DNA from: Burkholderia sp. L27(2015)
Lineage (GTDB): Bacteria; Pseudomonadota; Gammaproteobacteria; Burkholderiales; Burkholderiaceae
Direction: 5' to 3'
Assembly: GCF_009765705.1 (NCBI RefSeq)
Contig: NZ_LMUX01000024.1
Coordinates: 135,549-199,548, forward strand
DNA: 64,000 nucleotides
Shown here one piece after another: positions 16,849 to 25,336 of the stretch (position 1 is its first letter; each line of letters begins with the position of its first letter). Both the position numbers and the translations under genes were made by a program. The notes beneath the pieces are model-generated. The model was not told where the DNA came from and made no database searches. It was given only the letters and a program-made list of their open reading frames with translations.

Positions 16849-18231
16849 GTGGAAGCCGAATCGAAAATCGACATCAAGACATTCCTGGACCACCGGCCGT
16901 TGTGTGCCTTCCAGATCCGCGTCGTTCTATTGGGTTTGCTGGTGCTGATCCTTGATGGAATGGATACCACTGCCATGGGGTTCGTTGCGCCGGCTCTCGT
17001 TGCCGACTGGAAGCTCGCACGCGTTGCGCTGTCGCCGGTCTTCATGAGCGGGCTCTTCGGCCTCGCCGTCGGTGCGCTCACAGCAGGCCCGATTGGCGAC
17101 CGGCTCGGCAGGAAAGCGGTAATCGTCTCATCGGTTTTTTTGTTCGGCATCTTCAGCCTTGCCTCGTCCTTTTCGAACGATCTATGGACCCTGGCGCTGC
17201 TGCGGTTTCTGACGGGACTCGGTCTGGGTGCATCCATGCCCAACACTGCAACGTTGGTATCGGAGTATGCGCCCGCAAGGCATCGCAATCTGATGATCAC
17301 GCTCGTGTATGCAGGCTTCGCAATCGGCGGCGCGATCGGCGGCGTCGCGAGCAACGTCCTCATCGAACTATCCGGTTGGCGCGCCGTTCTCTTCGCTGGT
17401 GGCGTACTGCCGATCGCAGTCGGCTTGCTGATGATTTTCGCGCTGCCGGAGTCCATTCGATTTCTTGCAACACGTCATGACAACAGGCTCGCGGTTCAAC
17501 GCATCATGCAGAAACTGGCGCCCGGTGTCCTGCTAGCCAACACGGTCATCCGCACCTCGGACGACATCGCGGGCAGCGGTAGAGGCAAGGTGGCGATCAT
17601 CGTTGGGCGCGGGTATATCGTCGGAACCGTGAGTCTATGGATCGGCGTGTTCGCGACGCTTTTTACACTCTACCTCATCAATAGCTGGCTACCGCTGATG
17701 ATCAAGGATGCAGGCATGAGCCTGAGCGACGCATCGTTGATCGCGACGCTTGGCCAGGCTGGGGGAGCACTGGGTTCGCTGGCGGTCGGCTGGTGCATGG
17801 ACCGTTATTCGCCTCACAAGGTGCTCTGTGCAACGCATGTCGCCGCCGGACTTTGCGCGCTGTGCATCGCGGCCACCGAGCGCACGTTCATCGCCACGAG
17901 TCTGCTCGTATGCGCGATGGGTTATTGCATGAACAGCCTGAACGTTGGCTATGTCGCCTTGGCCGCGCGCTTTTATCCCACTTCCGTCCGCGCAACGGGT
18001 ACAAGCTGGGAACAGGGGATAGGCCGGTTCGGCGCCATCAGCGGTGCGGCTATGGGTGGCGTACTGCTTGCGACAGGCTGGAGCTTCAATGCCGTGTTTG
18101 GCGCGCTTTGCGTGCCGATGGCGATCGGCATGGTCGCCGTTTTCATCAAGAGCATCTTCGCGCCCGATGTCGCGTCTGCCGACATGCCAGCGTCGAGCAT
18201 CGAAGATATCGTCACCTTTGCACGAGAATAA
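16849..18231 (+). CDS. MFS transporter, aromatic acid:H+ symporter (AAHS) type
   Basis: 460 residues from GTG with an AAGGAG ribosome site. Twelve predicted membrane helices. The first carries the AAHS hallmark LDGMDTTAMGFVAPAL, and loop 2-3 has GDRLGRK. PcaK/BenK-like relatives import aromatic carboxylates. It is embedded between two hydrolase genes of the IclR-controlled module and presumably brings in the module's substrate. The two MFS fragments near 9.2 kb are remnants of one or two related carriers. Confidence 0.9.
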   Translation: MEAESKIDIKTFLDHRPLCAFQIRVVLLGLLVLILDGMDTTAMGFVAPALVADWKLARVALSPVFMSGLFGLAVGALTAGPIGDRLGRKAVIVSSVFLFGIFSLASSFSNDLWTLALLRFLTGLGLGASMPNTATLVSEYAPARHRNLMITLVYAGFAIGGAIGGVASNVLIELSGWRAVLFAGGVLPIAVGLLMIFALPESIRFLATRHDNRLAVQRIMQKLAPGVLLANTVIRTSDDIAGSGRGKVAIIVGRGYIVGTVSLWIGVFATLFTLYLINSWLPLMIKDAGMSLSDASLIATLGQAGGALGSLAVGWCMDRYSPHKVLCATHVAAGLCALCIAATERTFIATSLLVCAMGYCMNSLNVGYVALAARFYPTSVRATGTSWEQGIGRFGAISGAAMGGVLLATGWSFNAVFGALCVPMAIGMVAVFIKSIFAPDVASADMPASSIEDIVTFARE

Positions 18232-18233
18232 CG

Positions 18234-19109
18234 ATGACCCAAGAAAACATTTCGTTTCGCTCTCATCGTCTGCATGATGGACGACTAGCCTATCGTCGCA
18301 GCACGGCGGCCAGCGCGAAACAAACCGTGCTACTCCTGCATGGTTGGCCGCAAACATCCTGGGCGTGGCGGCATGTCATACCTCTGCTGAGTCAGCAGTT
18401 CGATGTAATCGCGCCCGACCTCCCCGGCTTCGGCGATTCCTCGAAGCCCGAGTTCGGCTTCGACAAGAAGACCATCGCGCGCTGGCTTCATGAACTGGTC
18501 GAAGCGCTGGGTATAGAAAAGGTGGCGATCGTCGGTCACGATCTGGGCGGTCACGTCGCGTATGCGTACGCCGCTCAGTGGCCGGAAGCGGTCAGCCATT
18601 TCGTGTTCGTTGAAAGCAGTCTTCCTGCGTTCGGACAGGAAGAAGCGATGGACGTATCCCGCGGCGGAAGCTGGCACTTCGGCTTCAACATGGCCGGCGA
18701 CATATCAGAATCGCTCGTCGAAGGCCGCGAGTTTCTCTTCGTGAATCACTTCGTGCGCCGGGAGACTGTTGGCGTGTTCGATCCCGATTCAATCACCAAC
18801 GACGACGTCAACGTCTATGCTCAGGCCCTCGCGCGTCCAGGCGCCTTGCGTTGCTCCTTTAGTTATTACAGGACTTTGCCGCTCGACCGGCAAGACAACG
18901 TTATCTGGGGCAAGACGCCGCTTTCGATGCCCGCATTGAGTATCGGCGCGCAATGGGGTTATGGACCGGCATCCGCTAAAACGCTTAGGCGTGTCGCGGC
19001 GAACGTGTCGGAGATCATCATTGACGAATGCGGTCATTACGTTCCTGAAGAGCGGCCTGTTGAATTCGCCAAAGCGGTGAACGAATTCATATCGAGCGAA
19101 ACTACCTAG
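18234..19109 (+). CDS. Alpha/beta hydrolase, Asp-nucleophile, paralogue of the upstream hydrolase
   Basis: 291 residues from the ATG two bases after the carrier's stop. LLHGWPQTSWAW (34-45), nucleophile D103 in GHDLGGH and histidine in ECGHYVPEERP follow the epoxide hydrolase/dehalogenase pattern. It has the same length and layout as the hydrolase before the carrier, which suggests gene duplication within the operon. A third, truncated relative follows. Confidence 0.87.
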   Translation: MTQENISFRSHRLHDGRLAYRRSTAASAKQTVLLLHGWPQTSWAWRHVIPLLSQQFDVIAPDLPGFGDSSKPEFGFDKKTIARWLHELVEALGIEKVAIVGHDLGGHVAYAYAAQWPEAVSHFVFVESSLPAFGQEEAMDVSRGGSWHFGFNMAGDISESLVEGREFLFVNHFVRRETVGVFDPDSITNDDVNVYAQALARPGALRCSFSYYRTLPLDRQDNVIWGKTPLSMPALSIGAQWGYGPASAKTLRRVAANVSEIIIDECGHYVPEERPVEFAKAVNEFISSETT

Positions 19110-19129
19110 TCAACACTGCAAGGATGAGA

Positions 19130-19440
19130 TATGGACGCCGCGGATTTCGACACAAGGTCGTTCAGGTAGAAGACATCAAGTCACACCGTCATTGTGCCCG
19201 ACCTGCGAGGTGCGGGCCATTCTGACTGTCCTCAGGGCGGTTACGACAACGCGACCATGGCCGCCGACATTCACGAGATGATGCATGTGTTAGGTTTCGA
19301 ACGTTATGCGATATGCGGACACGATATCGGTGCAATGGTCGCGCTCGCGGTTGCTTGCAACTATCGTCAGGCAGTGACGCATCTCTGCCTGTTTCCAGTA
19401 GCCGACCCCTTCGGTTCGAAAATCTCCCTGCGCTTTAACA
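19130..19440 (+). pseudogene. Truncated alpha/beta hydrolase (third copy)
   Basis: A well-formed start (AAGGATGAG, then ATG at 19130) opens a 12-codon frame that hits TAG at 19167. A hydrolase core then follows: VIVPDLRGAGHSD, and YAICGHDIGAMVALAV with the Asp-nucleophile elbow. The homology ends at about 19402, about 100 bases before the stop of the convergent Ccl gene. The N-terminal strands and the catalytic histidine are missing. It reads as an internally deleted, 3'-truncated paralogue of the two intact hydrolases upstream. Confidence 0.75.
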
Positions 19441-19501
19441 GGTTAGCTCGGGCGTCGAGTCAAACTTCGGCCTACACAGCCCATTTAGGCGCCGGAAGCG
19501 G

Positions 19502-20356
19502 TTATTTTTGTGCGCTTGCGACAATCGCTTGGGCCGCGCGGATCACGGGCAGATCGACCATGCGGCCGTCCAGACTGAAGGCTTCGCCGCCGTGCTTGGC
19601 CGCTTCTTCGAGCACGCGGCGTGCCCAGACCTGCTCGGCCTCGGTATGGCCGAAGGCATAGTTCACCTCCGCAACTTGAGCCGGGTGTATGCACAGCTTG
19701 CCGCCGAAGCCGAACGCGCGCGCGCGTCGCGCATCGGCTGCCAGACGCTCAGCGTTGCTTGTTTCGGTGGTCACGCCGTCGATGGGTGCGGGCAGCCTGG
19801 CGCGGCGCGACGCGACCACAAGCGCATTGCGCGCAAATGCCAATTCAGGCTCCTCGCTTGTTGCATGCATGCCCAAGTCGAGCTGGAAATCCAGGTGGCC
19901 GAAGGCTAGGCGCACGACCTGGGGCTCTCGAGCCAGCGCATCGGCCGCGTCGAGGCCCGTTAGCGACTCGATCAATGCCACGATGCGCGCCGCGTCGCCG
20001 AGCGTTTTTGCCATGCGGCGCAGCGCGCCGACATCCTCAGCCTTGGGCAGCATCACCGCCACGCCTTGGGAAGTCCAGCCACGCAGCAGCGCGATGTCAG
20101 CCTCGTGCCAAAGGGTGCCGACGGTGTTCACGCGGACCACAGTGCGTGCCAGTTGTGCGCGCGTCATTCGCGGCAGATGTTGCGCGAGTTGCTCGCGCGC
20201 GCTGTCCTTGCTGCCCTCGGCTACCGCGTCTTCAAGGTCGATGATGATGCAATCTGCGCCCGAATCAAGCGCCTTGACGAAGCGTTCGGGCTTCGTGGCC
20301 GGCACGAATAGCAGGCTGCGCGCATGGCGCTCGTAAATACCAACGGTCGCGGACAT
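19502..20356 (-). CDS. ccl: CitE-like lyase, probable (S)-citramalyl-CoA lyase
   Basis: 284 residues of the HpcH/HpaI-CitE fold: SLLFVPATKPERF at the N-terminus, IIDLEDAV (38-45), VVRVN with R75, and Mg2+ ligands E130 (ALIES) and D156 (FGHLDF). CitE-like lyases split beta-hydroxyacyl-CoA esters. It is the last gene of a set with a class III CoA transferase, a MaoC-type hydratase and a LysR regulator, the composition of bacterial itaconate clusters. The predicted reaction is citramalyl-CoA to acetyl-CoA plus pyruvate. Start lies 3 bases after the CoA transferase stop. Confidence 0.85.
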   Translation of the reverse strand: MSATVGIYERHARSLLFVPATKPERFVKALDSGADCIIIDLEDAVAEGSKDSAREQLAQHLPRMTRAQLARTVVRVNTVGTLWHEADIALLRGWTSQGVAVMLPKAEDVGALRRMAKTLGDAARIVALIESLTGLDAADALAREPQVVRLAFGHLDFQLDLGMHATSEEPELAFARNALVVASRRARLPAPIDGVTTETSNAERLAADARRARAFGFGGKLCIHPAQVAEVNYAFGHTEAEQVWARRVLEEAAKHGGEAFSLDGRMVDLPVIRAAQAIVASAQK

Positions 20357-20359
20357 GGC

Positions 20360-21556
20360 TCAGGTCACTCCGTCGGCTTGCAGCTTCTCGATGTCAGCAT
20401 CCGAGCGACCCAGTTCGCGCAGAATGGCCGCGCTGTGTCCGCCCAGCGCAGGCACTGGATCCATGCGGACATCGAAGCTGCTCACGTTAGCGGGCGGCAG
20501 CATTGCCTGGAGCTCACCGGCGGGTGAACCGATTGTGCTAAAACGCTGCCGCGCGTGCAGTTGCGGATGCGTCCACAAATCGCCGACCTGGTTGAGCGCG
20601 GCGTTAGCGATCTGAGCTTTATCGAGACGCGCGGTCACAACCTGCGCCATGAGGCTGGCAAAAGTCTGCTCGATAACTACCTTTAAGGCTGCGCGGTTTT
20701 CCACGCGGCGAACGTTGGCGTCAAAGCGCGGGTCGACCGCGAGTTCAGGCCTGCACAGCACGATGTCACAGAACAGCTTCCACTCGCGCTCGTTTTGCAG
20801 GCCTAGCATCACCACCCGGCCGTCGCCCGCCTTGAACGGACCATAGGGATAGATGGTGGCATGGGCTGTGCCGTGGCGTCCAGGTGGCTCCTGGCCGTCA
20901 TACGCGTAGTACATGGGAAAACCCATCCATTCGCCAAGCGCTTCGAGCATGGAGACCTCGACATGCGAGCCTTCGCCGCTAATATTTCGCTGCAGCAGCG
21001 CACTCAAAATGCCCGTATAGGCATACATGCCCGCCGCGATGTCGGCGATCGAGTTGCCCGCCTTGCTGGGCTCATCGTGCGTGCCCGTGATCGAGAGAAA
21101 AGCCGCTTCGCTCTGGATCAGCAGGTCGTAGGCCTTTTTGTCGCGATAGGGGCCGTCGGCGCCGTAGCCCGAGATGTCGCAGACGATGAGCCTTTTGTGC
21201 TTCGGGTGCAGCGTCTCGAACCCCAATCCCATCCGTGCGGCCGCGCCGGGCGCGAGATTTTGCACCAGCACGTCGGCCTGGGAGATCAATTCGCCTAGTA
21301 CTTCCTGGGCCGCTGGTTGCTTCAAGTCTAGCGTCAGGCTTTCCTTGGAGCGGTTGGTCCAGACGAAGTGCGAGGCCAGCCCACGCGTACGATGGTCGTA
21401 GGCACGCGCGAAATCGCCGACGCCAGGACGCTCGACCTTGATGACGCGCGCTCCAAGGTCGGCGAGCTGACGTGTGCAGAACGGCGCAGCAATCGCGTGT
21501 TCCAGCGTGATGACAGTGAGGTCGCTGAGCGGTCCCTTGCGGTTTGATTCTGGCAT
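20360..21556 (-). CDS. ict: CaiB/BaiF family CoA transferase, probable itaconate CoA-transferase
   Basis: 398 residues from the ATG at 21556; an extension to 21625 is possible, but the family N-terminus (LSDLTVITLEHAIAAPFCTR) begins just after the chosen start. The catalytic aspartate is D144 in KKAYDLLIQSE. NRSKESLTLDLK and NGDPF-type regions complete the class III fold. In itaconate degradation it would move CoA from succinyl-CoA to itaconate. Pseudomonas uses a family III enzyme for this step, unlike the family I enzyme of Yersinia, so the locus is Pseudomonas-like. Confidence 0.87.
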   Translation of the reverse strand: MPESNRKGPLSDLTVITLEHAIAAPFCTRQLADLGARVIKVERPGVGDFARAYDHRTRGLASHFVWTNRSKESLTLDLKQPAAQEVLGELISQADVLVQNLAPGAAARMGLGFETLHPKHKRLIVCDISGYGADGPYRDKKAYDLLIQSEAAFLSITGTHDEPSKAGNSIADIAAGMYAYTGILSALLQRNISGEGSHVEVSMLEALGEWMGFPMYYAYDGQEPPGRHGTAHATIYPYGPFKAGDGRVVMLGLQNEREWKLFCDIVLCRPELAVDPRFDANVRRVENRAALKVVIEQTFASLMAQVVTARLDKAQIANAALNQVGDLWTHPQLHARQRFSTIGSPAGELQAMLPPANVSSFDVRMDPVPALGGHSAAILRELGRSDADIEKLQADGVT

Positions 21557-21575
21557 GGCTTGTCTCGTCTCGGTA

Positions 21576-22430
21576 TTATTCAATTTCTGCGCTGGCCTGC
21601 ATAGCCAGTTGGCCCTCGGGACCACGCGCCCACAGGCGTGCCGCCCCGCCTTCGAGCTTGCCGTTGACCGTGAACGGCGCAGTGTCGAACAGCGGGCTGA
21701 CGGCCTTGAATTCGAAGCTGCGGATGGCTTTTTCTGGATGAGTACGGCACAGCTCTTCCATCAGCAGTGTGGCGATCAGCGGCCCATGCACCACGAGGCC
21801 AGGGTAGCCCTCTTCCTGCATGGCATAGGGACGGTCGTAGTGGATGCGGTGGCTGTTGAAGGTCAGCGCCGAATAGCGCATCAGCAGCACCGGGTCAGGC
21901 CGCACGGTGTGGCAGAACTGCTCGTCGGCGGGCGCCGCAATAGGCTGAGGCGCAGGCGCGCCAGCCGCCGGCGCGTCGCGGTAGACGATGTTCTGCTCTT
22001 CGCGAATGGCGATTCCCTGGGCGTCGCTAATTTGGTGCAGCACTGTCACAAATACCAGCCCGCCGCTGCGCCCCGACTTGCTCTGTATGCTCTTGATCGT
22101 GGAGATACGCTGTATCGGTTCGCCCATCGCCAGCGGACGCAGAAATTGCAGCTGCCCACCGGCCCACATACGCCGCGGCAGCATAATGGGGGGCAGAAAA
22201 CCGCCGCGCGTAGGGTGGCCGTCCGGGCCGATGTTGGACTGTCGCTCACTAGGCAAGAAGTACAGCCAATGCCACAGCGGCGGCAGTTGAGAAGGCAGCG
22301 CGCCGGCATCGGCTATGTCCAGCGTGGCTTGCATAAGGCGCACAGGTGCTTGCGTGATCAAGTCCGTTCGCTCATCGCTGCGGCCGACCCACGCCTCGAA
22401 GGATGCTGGGCTTTCAAGACTAGTATGCAT
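21576..22430 (-). CDS. ich: MaoC/HTD2-type hydratase, probable itaconyl-CoA hydratase
   Basis: 284 residues with a double hot-dog layout. The N-terminal dehydratase-like domain (about 10-150) has PLWHWLYFLP; the C-terminal MaoC domain has NSHRIHYDRPYA (active H197/D199 region) and LVVHGPL. These features match the itaconyl-/mesaconyl-C4-CoA hydratase group. It would hydrate itaconyl-CoA to citramalyl-CoA. It is separated from the CoA transferase by about 20 bases and preceded by the etf remnant and a hairpin. Confidence 0.87.
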   Translation of the reverse strand: MHTSLESPASFEAWVGRSDERTDLITQAPVRLMQATLDIADAGALPSQLPPLWHWLYFLPSERQSNIGPDGHPTRGGFLPPIMLPRRMWAGGQLQFLRPLAMGEPIQRISTIKSIQSKSGRSGGLVFVTVLHQISDAQGIAIREEQNIVYRDAPAAGAPAPQPIAAPADEQFCHTVRPDPVLLMRYSALTFNSHRIHYDRPYAMQEEGYPGLVVHGPLIATLLMEELCRTHPEKAIRSFEFKAVSPLFDTAPFTVNGKLEGGAARLWARGPEGQLAMQASAEIE

Positions 22431-22458
22431 CGCGCTCTACCCAAGAAAGGATGACAAC

Positions 22459-22493
22459 CGCCTCCAGCGCTTACTTAGTTAGCGCTGGAGGCG
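22459..22493. terminator. Perfect 13-bp stem hairpin between etf remnant and ich
   Basis: CGCCTCCAGCGCT (22459-22471) and AGCGCTGGAGGCG (22481-22493) pair perfectly around a 9-base loop, followed on the plus strand by CTCTTTTTC. It would terminate plus-strand transcription. In the direction of the genes (minus) the T-tract lies on the wrong side, so there it may instead act as an mRNA-stabilising or processing hairpin. It may once have ended the etf operon now deleted. Confidence 0.6.
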
Positions 22494-22516
22494 CTCTTTT
22501 TCAATCGCTTCCGGTA

Positions 22517-22897
22517 CTACAGCGCCTTGACCAGTTCGGGCACGGCCGTGAACAGATCGGCTTGAAGTCCGTAGTCAGCCACGCTGAAGATCGGTGCCTC
22601 CGGGTCCTTGTTGATTGCTACGATGACCTTCGAATCCTTCATCCCGGCCAAATGCTGGATTGCACCCGAGATACCGCAGGCGATGTACACCTGCGGCGCG
22701 ACGGTCTTGCCCGTCTGGCCCACCTGCAAGTCGTTCGGTGCGTAACCGGTGTCGGCCACGGCTGACACGGTTTCAGATTGCAGCGCTGCCGCCGGTGGCG
22801 CTCGCAGCGTCAAAGGCCGTTGTGCGCTAGGCGATGACGGCAATGCTGTCAGTGCTTTGCACAGTGGCAATCGCTTTAGGGCTACGAGAATTTTCAT
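22517..22897 (-). pseudogene. etfB-etfA deletion chimera
   Basis: A 126-codon frame begins MKILVALKR, the start of electron-transfer flavoprotein beta subunit, with an AAAGGA ribosome site. It ends with the typical alpha-subunit C-terminus: [40 protein letters not shown] and VADYGL. Some 30 residues between them match neither. Most of etfB and the N-terminal half of etfA (together normally about 560 codons) are gone. The product could not carry a full FAD/AMP site. It lies immediately downstream of the acyl-CoA dehydrogenase that would have used it. Confidence 0.8.
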
Positions 22898-22919
22898 TAT
22901 TCAGGATTCCTTTGAAAAA

Positions 22920-24092
22920 TCAGTAGGACCGGGGAAGTTGAAGCACATGCTCGGCCACATGTCCAAGAATCATGTTGGTGGAGATGGGCGCGACCTGGTA
23001 CAGGCGCGTTTCGCGGAACTTGCGCTCCACATCGTATTCGCAAGCGAAACCAAAGCCGCCATGCGTCTGCAGGCAGGCGTTAGCGGTTTCCCAACTGGCC
23101 TTAGCGGCCAAATACTTGGCCATATTGGCTTCGACCCCCGCGTTCTGGCGCGCATCGATCTTCTGACAGGCACGCCAACGCATGAGGTTAGCGGCCTCGA
23201 GTTCAATGAAGCACTCAGCGAGCGGGAACTGAATACCCTGGTTCTGACCTATGGGGCGGCCAAAAACATTACGCTCGGTCGCATAGTCACGTGCCTTTTC
23301 GAGGAACCAGTAGCCGTCGCCAATGCACTCCGCAGCAATCAATGTGCGCTCAGCGTTCAGGCCGTCAAAGATCACTTTCAGGCCCTTGCCCTCGGTGCCA
23401 AGCAGCGCATCCTCAGGGAGCTCCAGGTTGTCGAAAAACAACTCGTTGGTCTCGTGGTTGACCATGTTGAGAATGGGACGCACAGTGAGCCCGTTGCCGA
23501 TGGCTTTGTCGAGTTCGACGATGAAGCACGAAAGGCCATCGCTCTTCTTTTGCACCTGCTCGAGCGGCGTCGTGCGGGCGAGCAGGATCAGCAGGTCGCT
23601 GTGCTGCACGCGTGAGATCCAGACCTTCTGCCCGTTGACGACCCAGCGGCCGTCTTTTTTCACAGCCGTAGTCTTGAGCTTAGTGGTGTCGCTACCCGTG
23701 GTGGGCTCGGTCACGCCCATGGATTGCACGCGCAGCTCGCCCAAAGCGATGCGGGGCAAATAGCGCTGCTTCTGCTCCTCCGTGCCACTAAAGACGATGG
23801 TATTCATTACATACATCTGACCGTGGCAAGCGCCCGAATTGCCGCCCGAGCGATTGATCTCTTCCATGATGACCGAGGCTTCAGCCATTGACAGTCCCGA
23901 GCCCTCATATTCCTGCGGAATCAGCGCGGCTAGCCAACCGGCCTTGGTAAGAGCATTGACGAATTCCTCGGGGTAGCCGCGCTCTTCATCAATCTTCCGG
24001 TGGTATTCGGCCGGGAATTGATTGCACAAGCTACGTACCGCGTCACGGATCTCCTGATATTGATCGGGGGCAGAAAAAATGGAAGCGCTCAT
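22920..24092 (-). CDS. Acyl-CoA dehydrogenase
   Basis: 390 residues, normal family length. Landmarks: MGVTEPTTGSDTTKLKT (FAD/substrate region, about 125-140), WVNGQKVWISR, RPIGQNQGIQFPLAE and the C-terminal QTHGGFGFACEYDVERKFRE. It oxidises an acyl-CoA and passes electrons to ETF. It is the first gene of the minus-strand itaconate set, divergent from the LysR gene; acyl-CoA dehydrogenases also accompany ict/ich/ccl in Pseudomonas. Its own substrate in the locus is not established. Confidence 0.93.
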   Translation of the reverse strand: MSASIFSAPDQYQEIRDAVRSLCNQFPAEYHRKIDEERGYPEEFVNALTKAGWLAALIPQEYEGSGLSMAEASVIMEEINRSGGNSGACHGQMYVMNTIVFSGTEEQKQRYLPRIALGELRVQSMGVTEPTTGSDTTKLKTTAVKKDGRWVVNGQKVWISRVQHSDLLILLARTTPLEQVQKKSDGLSCFIVELDKAIGNGLTVRPILNMVNHETNELFFDNLELPEDALLGTEGKGLKVIFDGLNAERTLIAAECIGDGYWFLEKARDYATERNVFGRPIGQNQGIQFPLAECFIELEAANLMRWRACQKIDARQNAGVEANMAKYLAAKASWETANACLQTHGGFGFACEYDVERKFRETRLYQVAPISTNMILGHVAEHVLQLPRSY

Positions 24093-24201
24093 GAATGAAG
24101 TTTCCTAAATTGCTTTAATTGACTCATAGTAATATTTAATGATTTTAGAGAATAATAGAATTATTTGATGCAAACATCAGTTTTCGGTATCGAGGTGTCT
24201 G
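24093..24201. promoter_or_regulatory. AT-rich divergent promoter region of the itaconate locus
   Basis: The 109 bases between the acyl-CoA dehydrogenase and LysR genes are strikingly AT-rich for this GC-rich window (for example TAATATTTAATGATTTTAG). This is typical of a divergent LysR-controlled promoter region. Exact boxes were not assigned. Confidence 0.5.
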
Positions 24202-25131
24202 ATGGATCTCAAGCAACTGCGCGCCTTTGTCACTGTGGCCGAAACCGGCAACGTCACCCGTGCATCCAGCCTACTAAATCTTGTGCAGCCTGCAGTGTCG
24301 CGTCAGCTGCGCCTGCTTGAAGAGGACATGGGTACAGAGCTGTTCGACCGCAGCCGTCACGGCATGCTGCTCACGCCATCGGGCAAAACAATGCTTGAAT
24401 ACGCGCGTCGCATACTCAACGAGGTGGCGCGTGCCAAGGCTGAAATCCAGCCGACCGAAGGGCCAGTCTCTGGCATCGTAAGCATTGGCCTGTTGGCCAG
24501 CACCTCGGACCTGCTGGCCACGTTACTGGCTGGCGAGGTGGCGCGACGACATCCGCACATCCGCCTGCGACTGACTATCGGCTACGCAGGCCATCTACAG
24601 GACTGGCTCGAAGCGGGGGACTTGGATGCCGCCCTGCTCTACGGGCAAAAGCAAACGCCCGCGCTGCACGTGAAGGCTCTCCTCGAGGAGAACCTGTGGG
24701 TGGTAGCCAATCCAGCCGCGGGACTGTCGCACGCGCACCCGGTCGCGTTGTCGCGCGTCGCGCGTGAGCCTTTCGTCCTGCCCGCCGCGCCGCAGGGCCT
24801 ACGCGCCATGATCGAACACGCGGCGACCGAGGCCGGCGTGACGTTGCGAGTCTTTGCCGAAACCAACGCGCTGAGCGTGCAGAAAGAGCTGGTCGTGCAA
24901 GGTCACGGTTGGACGATTCTTCCTGCCGTGGGTGTCACACAGGAGGTCGAACAGGGCCTGTTGTGTGCGGCACCTCTGGCATCGTCGGGCCTGCAGCGCA
25001 CCATCGTGCTGGCGGTGCCTAGCAGTCGCCAGGCCACAGCGCCCGTGCGCTGTGTTGTCGCTGCGCTGCTGGACTGCGTCAAGAGCACATTCGAACAAGG
25101 CCGGTGGCCCGATGCGAACTGGTTGGGTTAA
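24202..25131 (+). CDS. LysR family regulator of the itaconate locus
   Basis: 309 residues with an N-terminal LysR helix-turn-helix (MDLKQLRAFVTVAETGNVTR, then ASSLLNLVQPAVSRQLRLLE) and a periplasmic-binding-like effector domain (about 90-300). It is transcribed divergently from the acyl-CoA dehydrogenase/ich/ict/ccl set, the same arrangement as the itaconate-responsive RipR-type regulators. It is probably an activator using an itaconate pathway metabolite; the ligand is inferred from context. Confidence 0.9.
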   Translation: MDLKQLRAFVTVAETGNVTRASSLLNLVQPAVSRQLRLLEEDMGTELFDRSRHGMLLTPSGKTMLEYARRILNEVARAKAEIQPTEGPVSGIVSIGLLASTSDLLATLLAGEVARRHPHIRLRLTIGYAGHLQDWLEAGDLDAALLYGQKQTPALHVKALLEENLWVVANPAAGLSHAHPVALSRVAREPFVLPAAPQGLRAMIEHAATEAGVTLRVFAETNALSVQKELVVQGHGWTILPAVGVTQEVEQGLLCAAPLASSGLQRTIVLAVPSSRQATAPVRCVVAALLDCVKSTFEQGRWPDANWLG

Positions 25132-25336
25132 ACAATCTTCTGCAACCGCAAATCGGCGATGGCATGCACATCCATTTCGATACCGGACAGGATCACATCT
25201 GTGTGTTCTACAGTCCGATCTCTTCGGCCACCCTTTAACTTCGAAGGCCCGATCAATGAAGGCAAGATAGGCCCCGAGCCGATGCGTTCTTTCTAATGAT
25301 GCCTTCGCCGCCGATCATCGGCCACTGTACGAACGC

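Noticed and set aside
17793-18233. N-terminal extension of the second Asp-nucleophile hydrolase
   Set aside because: The frame runs antiphase through the MFS gene; the hydrolase fold starts right after the ATG at 18234.
19078-19089. GTGAACGAATTC as a fourth IclR operator
   Set aside because: It lies inside the hydrolase coding region, deviates in the core and has no promoter beside it.
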